The notes: generated by a model not told the origin, from the sequence alone. DNA of 64,000 bases from Terrimonas pollutisoli (GCF_029360765.1 NZ_JARKNA010000001.1:682001-746000), one strand, 5' to 3'. Shown: positions 20,981 through 29,919, counted from the stretch's first letter. Translations and numbers: made by a program.

Positions 20981-21679
20981 ATGAAAAAAGTGATTGCAAA
21001 TGCCGATGAAGCCATTTTTGATATAATGGATGGGAGTGTAATAATGTTGGGAGGGTTTGGTTTGTGTGGTATCCCGGAAAATTGTATTTCAGCATTAGTA
21101 AAAAAGAGAGTGAAGCACGTGACTTGCATTTCCAACAATGCCGGTGTCGATGACTTTGGAATTGGGTTAATGCTGAAACAACACCAGGTAAAAAAAATGA
21201 TTGCTTCCTATGTTGGTGAAAACGCTGAATTTGAACGCCAGTTGCTGAGCGGAGAGTTGGAAGTGGAGTTAATTCCTCAAGGTACATTAGCCACACGTTG
21301 TCTCGCCGCAGGTTATGGCATACCGGCTATTTATACTCCTGCCGGTGTAGGAACAGAGGTCGCTGATGGAAAGGAGGTACGGAATTTTAAAGGAAAAGAT
21401 TACCTGATGGAATACGCTTTCGAAGCTGATTTTGCTCTTGTAAAAGCCTGGAAAGGTGATACACACGGTAATTTAATTTATAAAGACACAGCCCGAAATT
21501 TTAATCCACTTATGGCAATGGCCGGCAAGGTTACCATCGCTGAAGTGGAAGAATTAGTACCTGCCGGTTCGCTGGATCCTAACAATATCCATACTCCCGG
21601 TATTTACGTTCACAGGATATTCCAGGGAGTTAATTATGAAAAAAGAATAGAGCAAAGAACCGTAAGAAAAAAATTGTAA
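20981..21679 (+). CDS. 3-oxoacid CoA-transferase subunit A
   Basis: IMLGGFGLCGIPENCISAL; TPAGVGTEVADGKEVR. Confidence 0.95.
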   Translation: MKKVIANADEAIFDIMDGSVIMLGGFGLCGIPENCISALVKKRVKHVTCISNNAGVDDFGIGLMLKQHQVKKMIASYVGENAEFERQLLSGELEVELIPQGTLATRCLAAGYGIPAIYTPAGVGTEVADGKEVRNFKGKDYLMEYAFEADFALVKAWKGDTHGNLIYKDTARNFNPLMAMAGKVTIAEVEELVPAGSLDPNNIHTPGIYVHRIFQGVNYEKRIEQRTVRKKL

Positions 21680-21682
21680 AAA

Positions 21683-22339
21683 ATGGCGTTAACCAAAGAA
21701 CAAATTGCCCAACGCATTGCCAGGGAATTGAGAGATGGATATTATGTAAACCTGGGAATTGGGATACCTACCCTGGTAGCCAACTACATTCCTGAGGGGA
21801 TTAGCGTGGTATTTCAGAGTGAAAATGGTTTATTGGGTATGGGACCATTTCCGTTGGAGGGAGAGGAAGATCCGGATTTGATTAATGCGGGGAAACAAAC
21901 CATCACTACGATTCCCGGTTCTGCTTTCTTTGATTCAGGGATGAGTTTTGGGATGATTCGGGCAGGCAAGGTCGACTTAACTGTTTTAGGAGCCATGGAG
22001 GTAAGTGAAGAAGGGGACATAGCTAATTGGAAGATTCCCGGGAAAATGGTTAAGGGCATGGGTGGAGCAATGGACCTGGTAGCAAGTGCCAAAAATATTA
22101 TAGTGGCCATGATGCATAGCAATCCAAAAGGCGAATCCAAGCTTTTGTCTAAATGCACCCTTCCAATAACCGGGCTGAAATGTGTCAGGAGGATTGTATC
22201 AGAGTTGGCGGTACTGGATGTGACGCCAAAAGGTTTTCGGCTACTTGAAAGAGCTCCGGGTGTAAGTATTGATGAAATAAAGGCAAAAACAGCCGGTAAG
22301 CTCGTAATAGAAGACGAAGTTCCCGAGATGAGTTTTTAG
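21683..22339 (+). CDS. 3-oxoacid CoA-transferase subunit B
   Basis: YVNLGIGIPTLVANYIPEGISVVFQSENGLLGMGPFP (catalytic ENG). Confidence 0.95.
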   Translation: MALTKEQIAQRIARELRDGYYVNLGIGIPTLVANYIPEGISVVFQSENGLLGMGPFPLEGEEDPDLINAGKQTITTIPGSAFFDSGMSFGMIRAGKVDLTVLGAMEVSEEGDIANWKIPGKMVKGMGGAMDLVASAKNIIVAMMHSNPKGESKLLSKCTLPITGLKCVRRIVSELAVLDVTPKGFRLLERAPGVSIDEIKAKTAGKLVIEDEVPEMSF

Positions 22340-22377
22340 GCCGATATGGTGAATTAAATCAGGTTTGAAGGGAAGGC

Positions 22378-23028
22378 TTAGTCGATTAGGTTATTCTTTA
22401 CGGCGAAAAAAACCAGCCCGGCGGTATTCTTGCTCCCAAATCGTTCCATAAGTCGATCTTTAATCGCCTCAACTGTCCGGGGACTTATTTCCATTTTTTG
22501 GGCTATTTCCTGAGCGGTAAATTCCATACAAATAAAGCGGAGCACGTCTCTCTCCTTATCGCTCAGTGTAACCTCATTATTAAGAGATGGCACCACCTTT
22601 TGACGGGAGTGGGATTTCTTTAAAAGAATTCGGTTGACAAAGTTGTTGAGGTAGTAGCCTTTTTCATACACTTCCATTATTGCTCTGCGTATTTCCTGGG
22701 GATCAGCATTTTTCAGCATATAGCCGTTTGCCCCGTTCTCCATGAGATGATAAACGAAACGCTCATCCTCGTACATACTCAGAACCAGCACTTTTATGTT
22801 GGGGTATTGCTTGCTGATAAATTTAGTGGCCTCGATACCGTCTTTACCCGGCATGCGAAGATCCATTAGCACAACATCGGGCTCAGATTGTGCAATCCCA
22901 CTCAGCAATTCGTCACCGTTTTCTGCCTCTTGTACAAATTTGATGTTGGTAAATGGACGCAATGAAAGGATGACTCCTTTTCGGAAAATTTTGTGGTCGT
23001 CAGCAATAGCTACCTTAATGATTCCCAT
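22378..23028 (-). CDS. NarL/LuxR-type response regulator
   Basis: IKVAIADDHKIFRKGV...VVLMDLRMPGKDG...LSDKERDVLRFICMEFTAQEIAQKMEISPRTVEAIKDRL. Confidence 0.94.
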   Translation of the reverse strand: MGIIKVAIADDHKIFRKGVILSLRPFTNIKFVQEAENGDELLSGIAQSEPDVVLMDLRMPGKDGIEATKFISKQYPNIKVLVLSMYEDERFVYHLMENGANGYMLKNADPQEIRRAIMEVYEKGYYLNNFVNRILLKKSHSRQKVVPSLNNEVTLSDKERDVLRFICMEFTAQEIAQKMEISPRTVEAIKDRLMERFGSKNTAGLVFFAVKNNLID

Positions 23029-23078
23029 AGTTTCAGATAAGGGGTGAAATTAGCAAATAATCAGCAACTAACTAGCAA

Positions 23079-23909
23079 CTACTCGTATGGATCGTCCTTA
23101 GGTAATTCAATGGTTACTTTATAATACGTTTGCGAAATATCCTTTTCGAAATAAATATTCCCTTTAGCTACACGCAGGCGGCTGCTAATATTTTTCAGGC
23201 CAAGCCCGATATTACTTTTATTCAGTTTGTCAAAATCAGTTTGAATGATACCTCTTCCATCATGATGTATCCGGAGGTAGAACTTATCGCCGTGCACGTT
23301 CTGTGTCAAATGAATAAAGCTGGAACTGCTGTGCTTTAAAATATTATTGATAAGCTCCTGGACGATGCGAAAAATAATCAGCTCCTTTTCTGGTTTTAAC
23401 CTGTCCTTATAGTCATGGAAGCGGCTACTGGCATTCATGCTGCCTGAGCCACTGATTTTTTGAAAAACATCATTGATGGCAGACTCAAGCCCGAAATTTT
23501 TCAATGTGGGCGGCATAAGGCTGTGGCTGATATTCCGGACCAGCTGAATAGTATCGTCAATTATTTGTCTTGCCTGGAAAATGGCTTGCAATTGGGTTGC
23601 TTTGTCCTGGTTTACCAGGTTTTCATTGAGGTATAGACGGGCGGTTGCCAGCAAAGGGCCGGCATCATCATGCAGATCGGCAGCAAGGCGCTGTCTTTCC
23701 TCTTCCTGCAGCCTTATTGATGCATCAAGAAGTATCTTTTGCTGCTCCTCTTCCATTTTTTGAAGCGTACGTTGGTAGCGGGATACCTTACGCTGGTGGA
23801 AAATTATAAATAACACCAGTCCAACGGTTAATACAAGCATACCCATTGTGCCGATAAAAAGCACGGAGGATACTCCTGAAGATGGGCTGGTGGCTTGTAG
23901 TAAAAACAT
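23079..23909 (-). CDS. Sensor histidine kinase (HisKA_3/NarX type), single N-terminal TM
   Basis: EEERQRLAADLHDDAGPLLATARLYL (H-box); ELINNILKHS (N-box); IGLGLKNISSRLR (G-box). Confidence 0.93.
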   Translation of the reverse strand: MFLLQATSPSSGVSSVLFIGTMGMLVLTVGLVLFIIFHQRKVSRYQRTLQKMEEEQQKILLDASIRLQEEERQRLAADLHDDAGPLLATARLYLNENLVNQDKATQLQAIFQARQIIDDTIQLVRNISHSLMPPTLKNFGLESAINDVFQKISGSGSMNASSRFHDYKDRLKPEKELIIFRIVQELINNILKHSSSSFIHLTQNVHGDKFYLRIHHDGRGIIQTDFDKLNKSNIGLGLKNISSRLRVAKGNIYFEKDISQTYYKVTIELPKDDPYE

Positions 23910-23932
23910 ATCGTGGTTGGGTGGGTAGGGTT

Positions 23933-24628
23933 TTAATTCATGTCAAGGTCTAGGTAAGGTACAGATTTGGGTGGAAGTTTTTGCTTATGACGGTTGCGGG
24001 CATATACGATGATAGAAACACAAAAAAACAGATTTTTAATAGTATCTGCTATAAAAGTCAGGAACCAATATTTTTTAATTTGAGTTTCATCGATATGATT
24101 AACCAGAATATTAAAGAAAAAAGTACCGCCAAGATAAATAAGAATGCCGAGAGATAACCAAAAGCCTGGCTGGCTGAATATATATTCATTATTTACACTC
24201 TTAAAGCTCTGGTAAAAGTAAAATGATATATAGATGAAAATTAAAACGGTTTCAATTCCTACGGATATTGAATCAAGCTTGGCCAGCTGATTGCTTAAAT
24301 AATAGTAAGTCAAAAAACCTGTAAAAAATATTGATAGAATTAATATTATTATTCTAAAAGTTTTAATCGCAATGTTTTGGAAAAGCAAATAGGTCAAAAA
24401 AGAATATTCGCAAAAAGTATAAAACGATTGATAAAATCGTAACATTCCTCTAGGAATAAGATATCTATCCTGAAGGAATAGAAAAGTAAAAAAGACAACT
24501 CCGTAAACTCCAATAATCAAATCGATATTTCTTTTACTTCTAAATAAAATAAAGATGAGGGGGAGAAGCAAATAGGAGTAGATAAGTATATGTAAAAAAA
24601 GCTTTTCTATTATATGGATTTTGTCCAA
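23933..24628 (-). CDS. Polytopic (about 7 TM) membrane protein of unknown function, operonic with the kinase/regulator
   Basis: 231 aa with several hydrophobic segments; 23 nt upstream of the kinase. Apparent TTG start, so the N-terminus is uncertain. Confidence 0.7.
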   Translation of the reverse strand: MDKIHIIEKLFLHILIYSYLLLPLIFILFRSKRNIDLIIGVYGVVFFTFLFLQDRYLIPRGMLRFYQSFYTFCEYSFLTYLLFQNIAIKTFRIIILILSIFFTGFLTYYYLSNQLAKLDSISVGIETVLIFIYISFYFYQSFKSVNNEYIFSQPGFWLSLGILIYLGGTFFFNILVNHIDETQIKKYWFLTFIADTIKNLFFCVSIIVYARNRHKQKLPPKSVPYLDLDMN

Positions 24629-24668
24629 AAATAGAAAAACTTTTCAGAAATTGAAACTTTCAATTAGC

Positions 24669-24749
24669 TTATTCAGCGTCTTCCCATACGAAAACCGAAA
24701 GGTCTTTAACGTCGATAAGGATGCGTGAATTTTTCAGTGCCTTTTTCAT
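24669..24749 (-). CDS. Candidate small ORF, 26 aa: MKKALKNSRILIDVKDLSVFVWEDAE
   Basis: Shares AACGTTACTGTTATGAAA exactly at its start with the small ORF at 26974. Lies 40 nt upstream of the membrane protein, same strand. Below the ORF-track length cutoff. Confidence 0.55.
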   Translation of the reverse strand: MKKALKNSRILIDVKDLSVFVWEDAE

Positions 24750-25054
24750 AACAGTAACGTTTTTTTTAGTTCAAGAATCGATTCTGGATGTAAAAATTGA
24801 CATTGCAAGGGGGGAATTCCATGGGGTTCTTTTTGTTGGTAAACCATTAGAATCGAACAAAACCCTTTACAGTAAAGAATCGTAGACTATTTACTAAGTA
24901 AACATACTTTCGAAAATAGGGTATTTTTTCGAATCATAGACAGTATTTTCACTATTTTAGCGAGTAGTTTAACGAAGTTAATTTCCTATAGGAAGAGTAG
25001 AGAAGGAAAAAGAAAATTGGGGCTATTTAAAACTTAGCGTGGAAAAGTAAAAAT

Positions 25055-25198
25055 AAGTTGATTGACATTGGATTTGCTTCAGGTTTTCAATGGATAATTG
25101 GAAATCTTGTTATGGACGGTTTACCGGTCAGGATATTGGATGCTGCTAATCTTCGTCAATCAACTTGCAACAAAACTATATCCACATTTTTATGTGAA
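25055..25198. ncRNA. Candidate structured element A, paralogous to 27094-27244
   Basis: Perfect 12-bp stem AAGTTGATTGAC/GTCAATCAACTT enclosing 88 nt, then hairpin TCCACAT-tttt-ATGTGAA. Shared blocks with element B include GACGGTTT, TATATCCACA and ACAAGAGCA. Confidence 0.45.
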
Positions 25199-25440
25199 CA
25201 AGAGCAGTATTGCTGCTTTTAAAAACTCAGTTTTTTTACCGTCATTGTAGTAGACTTCCGACAAATTCTACTCATTTGAAAATATGAAGCACCTATATTA
25301 AAATGTAATATAATGTATATCCATGCTCAATTATATCGCCCAAAAATTTGAAAACGAAACAAATAAGAAATGCAAAAAAAACTACATTTGGAATCGAAAA
25401 ATCACCATTCATTAATTGACTGCTTAAAATCAAAGTTGTA

Positions 25441-26097
25441 ATGCATAGCCAGGAGATAAAAATTGCAATCGCCGATGATCATAAAATTTTCCGCGACGGA
25501 ATCAGAATGGCATTAAAAGACCGGGAGTATTTAAAGATATTATGGGAGGCGGAGGACGGAAAGGACCTTATGCATAAGCTGCAGCTCAAATTGCCGGATG
25601 TGATACTCATGGATATTCGGATGCCGGAAGTAGATGGCATTAATGCTATCAGCATGATCCGTAAGGAGTACGAGGCACTTAAGATAATTGTGCTCACCAT
25701 GTATGACGACCAGGAAATGATTACGAAAATGATGGAGATGGGTGCCAATGCTTATCTCACAAAAACAACAGATCCTGATGAAATATACCAGGCCATCCTT
25801 ACCTGCATGAACGATGATTTTTACTTTAATGAGTTAGTTAATAAAGCCGTATTATTGAAACTGCAGCATAAAAAAACGGTTCGTCAATTTTATCCCAACC
25901 CGGTAAAAATGTCAGAAAAGGAGATACGGATTTTAAAACTTATTGCCGAGGACAAGACTACTGAAGAAATTTCCAAAGAGGTTTTTCTCAGCCCGCGGAC
26001 CATTGAAACCATTCGTCAAAACATGAAGCAAAAAGTGGGGGCCAAAACCATTGCAGGATTAGTAATGTATGCGATGAGAAATAAACTTTTGGAGTAA
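25441..26097 (+). CDS. NarL/LuxR-type response regulator (no adjacent cognate kinase)
   Basis: IKIAIADDHKIFRDGI...VILMDIRMPEVDG...MSEKEIRILKLIAEDKTTEEISKEVFLSPRTIETIRQNMKQKVG. Confidence 0.93.
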   Translation: MHSQEIKIAIADDHKIFRDGIRMALKDREYLKILWEAEDGKDLMHKLQLKLPDVILMDIRMPEVDGINAISMIRKEYEALKIIVLTMYDDQEMITKMMEMGANAYLTKTTDPDEIYQAILTCMNDDFYFNELVNKAVLLKLQHKKTVRQFYPNPVKMSEKEIRILKLIAEDKTTEEISKEVFLSPRTIETIRQNMKQKVGAKTIAGLVMYAMRNKLLE

Positions 26098-26151
26098 TTC
26101 TATTCATTTGCGTGTAATTTCTCTGGTGCCGAATATTTTTACAAATTCTTA

Positions 26152-26901
26152 ATGGAAAACATTAATAATACCTATTTCGACGGCTACTATAAAGATATAT
26201 GGCGGGCAATCATTCCGCCTGAATTCTCATTAAAAGAAGCCGATTTTATTCAGCAATATTTTAATCTTAAAGAGGGGAGTAAAGTGCTGGATATGATGTG
26301 CGGCTACGGCCGGCATGCTATTGCATTGGGGCAAAAAGGTATAGAGGTTACAGCAGTGGATAATTTGGACGAGTATATTTCCGAAATAAAAGAAAGAGTT
26401 GTCCAGGAGCAGCTTCCCGTTTTCCCGGTTAAGGCTGATATACTGAACTATACCCCTGAAGGCATTTTTGACCTGGCAATATGTATGGGCAATAGTCTTT
26501 GCTTTTTTAATAAAGAGGACACACTTAAAATTTTAAGAACAGTTTTCTCGCATTTGAAAGAAGACGGTTTTCTTTTTATCAATACCTGGATGTTGGCTGA
26601 GATTGTTTTTAATAAATTTAAGGATAGGGAATGGAATAAAATCGGCGATGTCAAGCTTATAACCGAGAGCAAATATTTGCTTCAGCCTTCCCGAATTGAA
26701 ACCGAACACATGATCCTTGATCAGCATGGAAACGTAGAGTTTAAAAAAGCTATTGACTACATTTATTCAATTGCTGAAACTGAACAAATACTTTCAGAAG
26801 CTGGCTTCAGCACGAAAGATGTTTATAGTGTGCCGGGACGAAAAAAATTTAGCCTGGGCGATACAAGGGCTTATATTGTTGCTCAAAAAAAGCCTTCATA
26901 A
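26152..26901 (+). CDS. Class I SAM-dependent methyltransferase
   Basis: SKVLDMMCGYGRHAIALGQKGIEVTAVDN (SAM motif I). Confidence 0.9.
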   Translation: MENINNTYFDGYYKDIWRAIIPPEFSLKEADFIQQYFNLKEGSKVLDMMCGYGRHAIALGQKGIEVTAVDNLDEYISEIKERVVQEQLPVFPVKADILNYTPEGIFDLAICMGNSLCFFNKEDTLKILRTVFSHLKEDGFLFINTWMLAEIVFNKFKDREWNKIGDVKLITESKYLLQPSRIETEHMILDQHGNVEFKKAIDYIYSIAETEQILSEAGFSTKDVYSVPGRKKFSLGDTRAYIVAQKKPS

Positions 26902-26973
26902 TAATCTTTTCATTTGGTAAAACTGTTCCATAAAGAAACCCCTTCTCTCGAAGGGGCTCTGAACGTTACTGTT

Positions 26974-27081
26974 ATGAAAGAAAAAATTTATTATGCTTTG
27001 AGTAATAATAGGAAAAGGCTAATGGCTTCCGGTTTTAGTTTGACAGTTTTCCATAAAAGAACGGATCAAAAAACAGGTTGA
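26974..27081 (+). CDS. Candidate small ORF, 35 aa: MKEKIYYALSNNRKRLMASGFSLTVFHKRTDQKTG
   Basis: 18-nt initiation region identical to that of the small ORF at 24749; shared peptide pattern ALxNxR and a later S-x-VF; ends 12 nt before structured element B. Confidence 0.5.
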   Translation: MKEKIYYALSNNRKRLMASGFSLTVFHKRTDQKTG

Positions 27082-27093
27082 TAACTATAAAAA

Positions 27094-27244
27094 CAGAAAG
27101 TTGATTAGTAAAGGAGAATCATTCAGGGTTTTTCAAAGGATTGGGAATGACTTTTCTGGACGGTTTGGACATTGGATGATGGGGAACGATCTTCCGATAT
27201 AATCAACTTTCTGAGACAAAAATATATCCACACTGTAGTGTGGA
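27094..27244. ncRNA. Candidate structured element B, paralogous to 25055-25198
   Basis: Perfect 14-bp stem CAGAAAGTTGATTA/TAATCAACTTTCTG enclosing 92 nt, then hairpin TCCACAC-tgta-GTGTGGA. Confidence 0.45.
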
Positions 27245-27474
27245 CAAGAGCACAACTTCTCAATTTAATCTTATCGGCTTTTACGGTGAGAATAGTAAAT
27301 AGACTGTACTAATGCATAGTTATTTTTCGTGTCAATCAGAGTAGAAGCCCTACTGGTACTTTCCACAAATTTGAAATCAAGTACTTCTACTATGGTATAT
27401 ATTGCAGGAATTTTTCAACTTGCATTCGTAGAACAAATACCAAACCCTATAGCTTTACAAATTTAAATTGATCC

Positions 27475-28149
27475 ATGAAAAACCCAGAATCTAACTCCTT
27501 AATCAAAGTAGCCATTGCTGATGATCATGCTCTTTTCCGTACTGGCGTAAAAACTTCACTGTCAAGCAGGAAAGATATTCAAATGGTCGCAGAAGCCGAG
27601 AACGGCATGCAATTACTAAACCTATTACGCCACATTCAGCCGGATGTAGTTTTGCTGGACATCCAAATGCCAATCATGGATGGTTTAACTACATTGCCGG
27701 AAATAAAGAAACTTTATCCGGGTGTAAAAGTAATTATGCTTTCGATGCATAATGACCATTCGGTTATCTCAAGAATGATGGAAATCGGGGCCAATTCCTA
27801 CCTGACAAAGGAATCAGGATCCGAAATGATCTACGATGCCATCAGAGCCGTATATGAGCAGGATTTCTTTTTCAATGATCTTACTAATAAAGCTTTGTTG
27901 AGCGGCCTTCGTACAAAACGTACAGCCGAATCATCTATGCCACAAGACGTGCAGCTAACGGATAAAGAAATAACTATTTTGAAGTTGATGTGCGACGAAA
28001 AAAGTACAAAAGAAATTGCTGATATAGTAGACCTGAGTCCCCGAACTGTGGAGGCAATCCGTGATAAATTAAAAACAAAGACCGGAACAAAATCTATGGC
28101 AGGCCTGGTAATGTATGCCGTAAAAGCCGGTTTGGTAGAACAAGCATAA
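27475..28149 (+). CDS. NarL/LuxR-type response regulator (no adjacent cognate kinase)
   Basis: IKVAIADDHALFRTGV...VVLLDIQMPIMDG...LTDKEITILKLMCDEKSTKEIADIVDLSPRTVEAIRDKLKTKTG. Confidence 0.93.
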   Translation: MKNPESNSLIKVAIADDHALFRTGVKTSLSSRKDIQMVAEAENGMQLLNLLRHIQPDVVLLDIQMPIMDGLTTLPEIKKLYPGVKVIMLSMHNDHSVISRMMEIGANSYLTKESGSEMIYDAIRAVYEQDFFFNDLTNKALLSGLRTKRTAESSMPQDVQLTDKEITILKLMCDEKSTKEIADIVDLSPRTVEAIRDKLKTKTGTKSMAGLVMYAVKAGLVEQA

Positions 28150-28175
28150 CTGCATCTCTGACTAATTGCTTATAG

Positions 28176-28206
28176 GGTCATCTCTTTTGCGGGATGACCT
28201 TTTTTA
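28176..28206 (+). terminator. Rho-independent terminator after the response regulator
   Basis: ggtcatctc-ttttgc-gggatgacc-tttttt. Confidence 0.8.
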
Positions 28207-28221
28207 TTTTACTTTCAGCCC

Positions 28222-29067
28222 ATGAACTATATATGCCTGAATGGGAAAATTGTAGGAGGTGCAGCTCCTTTATTAATGGCGGATAATAGGAGCTACCGGT
28301 ATGGAGATGGGTTATTTGAGACAATCAAAGTGGTCAATAAAAAAATTTCCTTAGAGTCTTATCACTTTGAAAGACTATTTCAAAGTTTGGCAATGATGCA
28401 CTTTGCAATTCCATCATTGTTTACACCGGATAAAATCAGGAAAGAAATAGTATCGCTGTGTGCAAAGAATAGATGTGATGAGTTGGCCCGGGTGAGATTT
28501 TCGGTTTTTCGGGGAAATGCTGGTATAAACGAAAGCCTCGGCGATTTACAGTATCTTATTGAATGCTGGCCATTAAATGATTCATTCAATTATCTAAACG
28601 AAAATGGCTTAGTCATCGACGTATGCCCCGATACCAGGAAGAGTTGCGATAAGTTTTCAACTATTAAGTCAGCCAATTTTTTGCCATATGTCATGGCGGC
28701 CCTGCATGCAAAAGAGAATCAACTGAATGATGCAATCGTTTTGAATGTACACGGCCGCATCGCTGATAGCTCTGTCGCAAACATTTTTATTGTAAAAGGT
28801 GATAAATTAAAAACACCTTCCTTAAGTGAAGGGTGCGTAAACGGAGTGATGCGAAAATTTTTGCTTGATAATTCTAAGGGAAGCGGGGTGGACCTGGTTA
28901 TTGAAGAAACCGGCTTGTCAGTTGATGATCTCTCCTCGGCAGATGAAGTTTTTTTAACCAATGCTATTTCCGGGATCAAATGGGTAAAGCGATTTAGAGA
29001 TAAAACCTATACCAATAAAATTTCTTCCAGTATTTTTCAAAAACTCCTGGAACCAATTTGGAAATAA
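28222..29067 (+). CDS. Aminotransferase class IV (branched-chain aminotransferase/aminodeoxychorismate lyase-like)
   Basis: NRSYRYGDGLFETIKV...IKSANFLPYVMAA...DAIVLNVHGRIADSSVANIFIVK...EVFLTNAISGIKWV. Confidence 0.9.
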   Translation: MNYICLNGKIVGGAAPLLMADNRSYRYGDGLFETIKVVNKKISLESYHFERLFQSLAMMHFAIPSLFTPDKIRKEIVSLCAKNRCDELARVRFSVFRGNAGINESLGDLQYLIECWPLNDSFNYLNENGLVIDVCPDTRKSCDKFSTIKSANFLPYVMAALHAKENQLNDAIVLNVHGRIADSSVANIFIVKGDKLKTPSLSEGCVNGVMRKFLLDNSKGSGVDLVIEETGLSVDDLSSADEVFLTNAISGIKWVKRFRDKTYTNKISSSIFQKLLEPIWK

Positions 29068-29079
29068 ATAATTCTGGCA

Positions 29080-29919
29080 TCATAGAAATAGTACTTCTTC
29101 ACTACTGCTTCCAGTAATGCCATTTGTTTTTTGGTAGACATTAAAAAGCGTCCAGACCGCTTCCCTGCCATCATTACCCAAATCCAGTGAGTAGTTGTTT
29201 ACATACAAGTCAATATGTTTTCTCATGACTTCTTCGCTCATCTCCTGTGAATGTTGTTTCACAAAATCGCTTATAAACGGATAATTTGAAAAAGCATATT
29301 CAAGGCTTTTTCTGATCAGCTTATTTATTTGCAAGGCTATTGACCTTTTTATAGATTGACTAATGGCGATACCACCTAATGGAACAGGCATTTTAATTTT
29401 TTCCTCCCAATAATTTCCAAGATCCAGCACTTTATGCAGACCTTTTTCCTGGTAGGTAAACCTGTTTTCATGAATTATAACTCCAAGTTCTGCCTCTTCC
29501 ATCAGAACAGCGTTTTCAATAGCAGAAAAAATCATCGGTTTTTTGTTCTTAGCATCGGGGAAAGCAAAACTCAATAATAAATTGGCTGTAGTATTCAAGC
29601 CGGGTATTGCAATGGAACTGGCTGCAATCTTTTTACTGTTGACTTCAGTTTGGTTTTTTGAAATTAAGAGTGGGCCAACTCCTTTTCCCAATGCACTTCC
29701 TGAACTAAGTAGCGTATAATTATCTAACGATTGAAAAAAAGCGGGAAAACTCAATTTAGTAATATCCAGTTTTCCCTCTAAAGCCCATTGGTTGAGTGTT
29801 TCAACATCTTCCAATACTACTTCAAATTCCAGGCCTTCCGTATCAATTTTGTTATTAACTAATGCATCAAAAATAAAAGTATCATTTGGACAGGGAGAAA
29901 AACCAAGCGTCAGTTTCAT
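29080..29919 (-). CDS. mqnD: 1,4-dihydroxy-6-naphthoate synthase (futalosine menaquinone pathway)
   Basis: MKLTLGFSPCPNDTFIFDALVNNKID...DITKLSFPAFFQ...GSALGKGVGPLLI. Confidence 0.93.
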   Translation of the reverse strand: MKLTLGFSPCPNDTFIFDALVNNKIDTEGLEFEVVLEDVETLNQWALEGKLDITKLSFPAFFQSLDNYTLLSSGSALGKGVGPLLISKNQTEVNSKKIAASSIAIPGLNTTANLLLSFAFPDAKNKKPMIFSAIENAVLMEEAELGVIIHENRFTYQEKGLHKVLDLGNYWEEKIKMPVPLGGIAISQSIKRSIALQINKLIRKSLEYAFSNYPFISDFVKQHSQEMSEEVMRKHIDLYVNNYSLDLGNDGREAVWTLFNVYQKTNGITGSSSEEVLFL

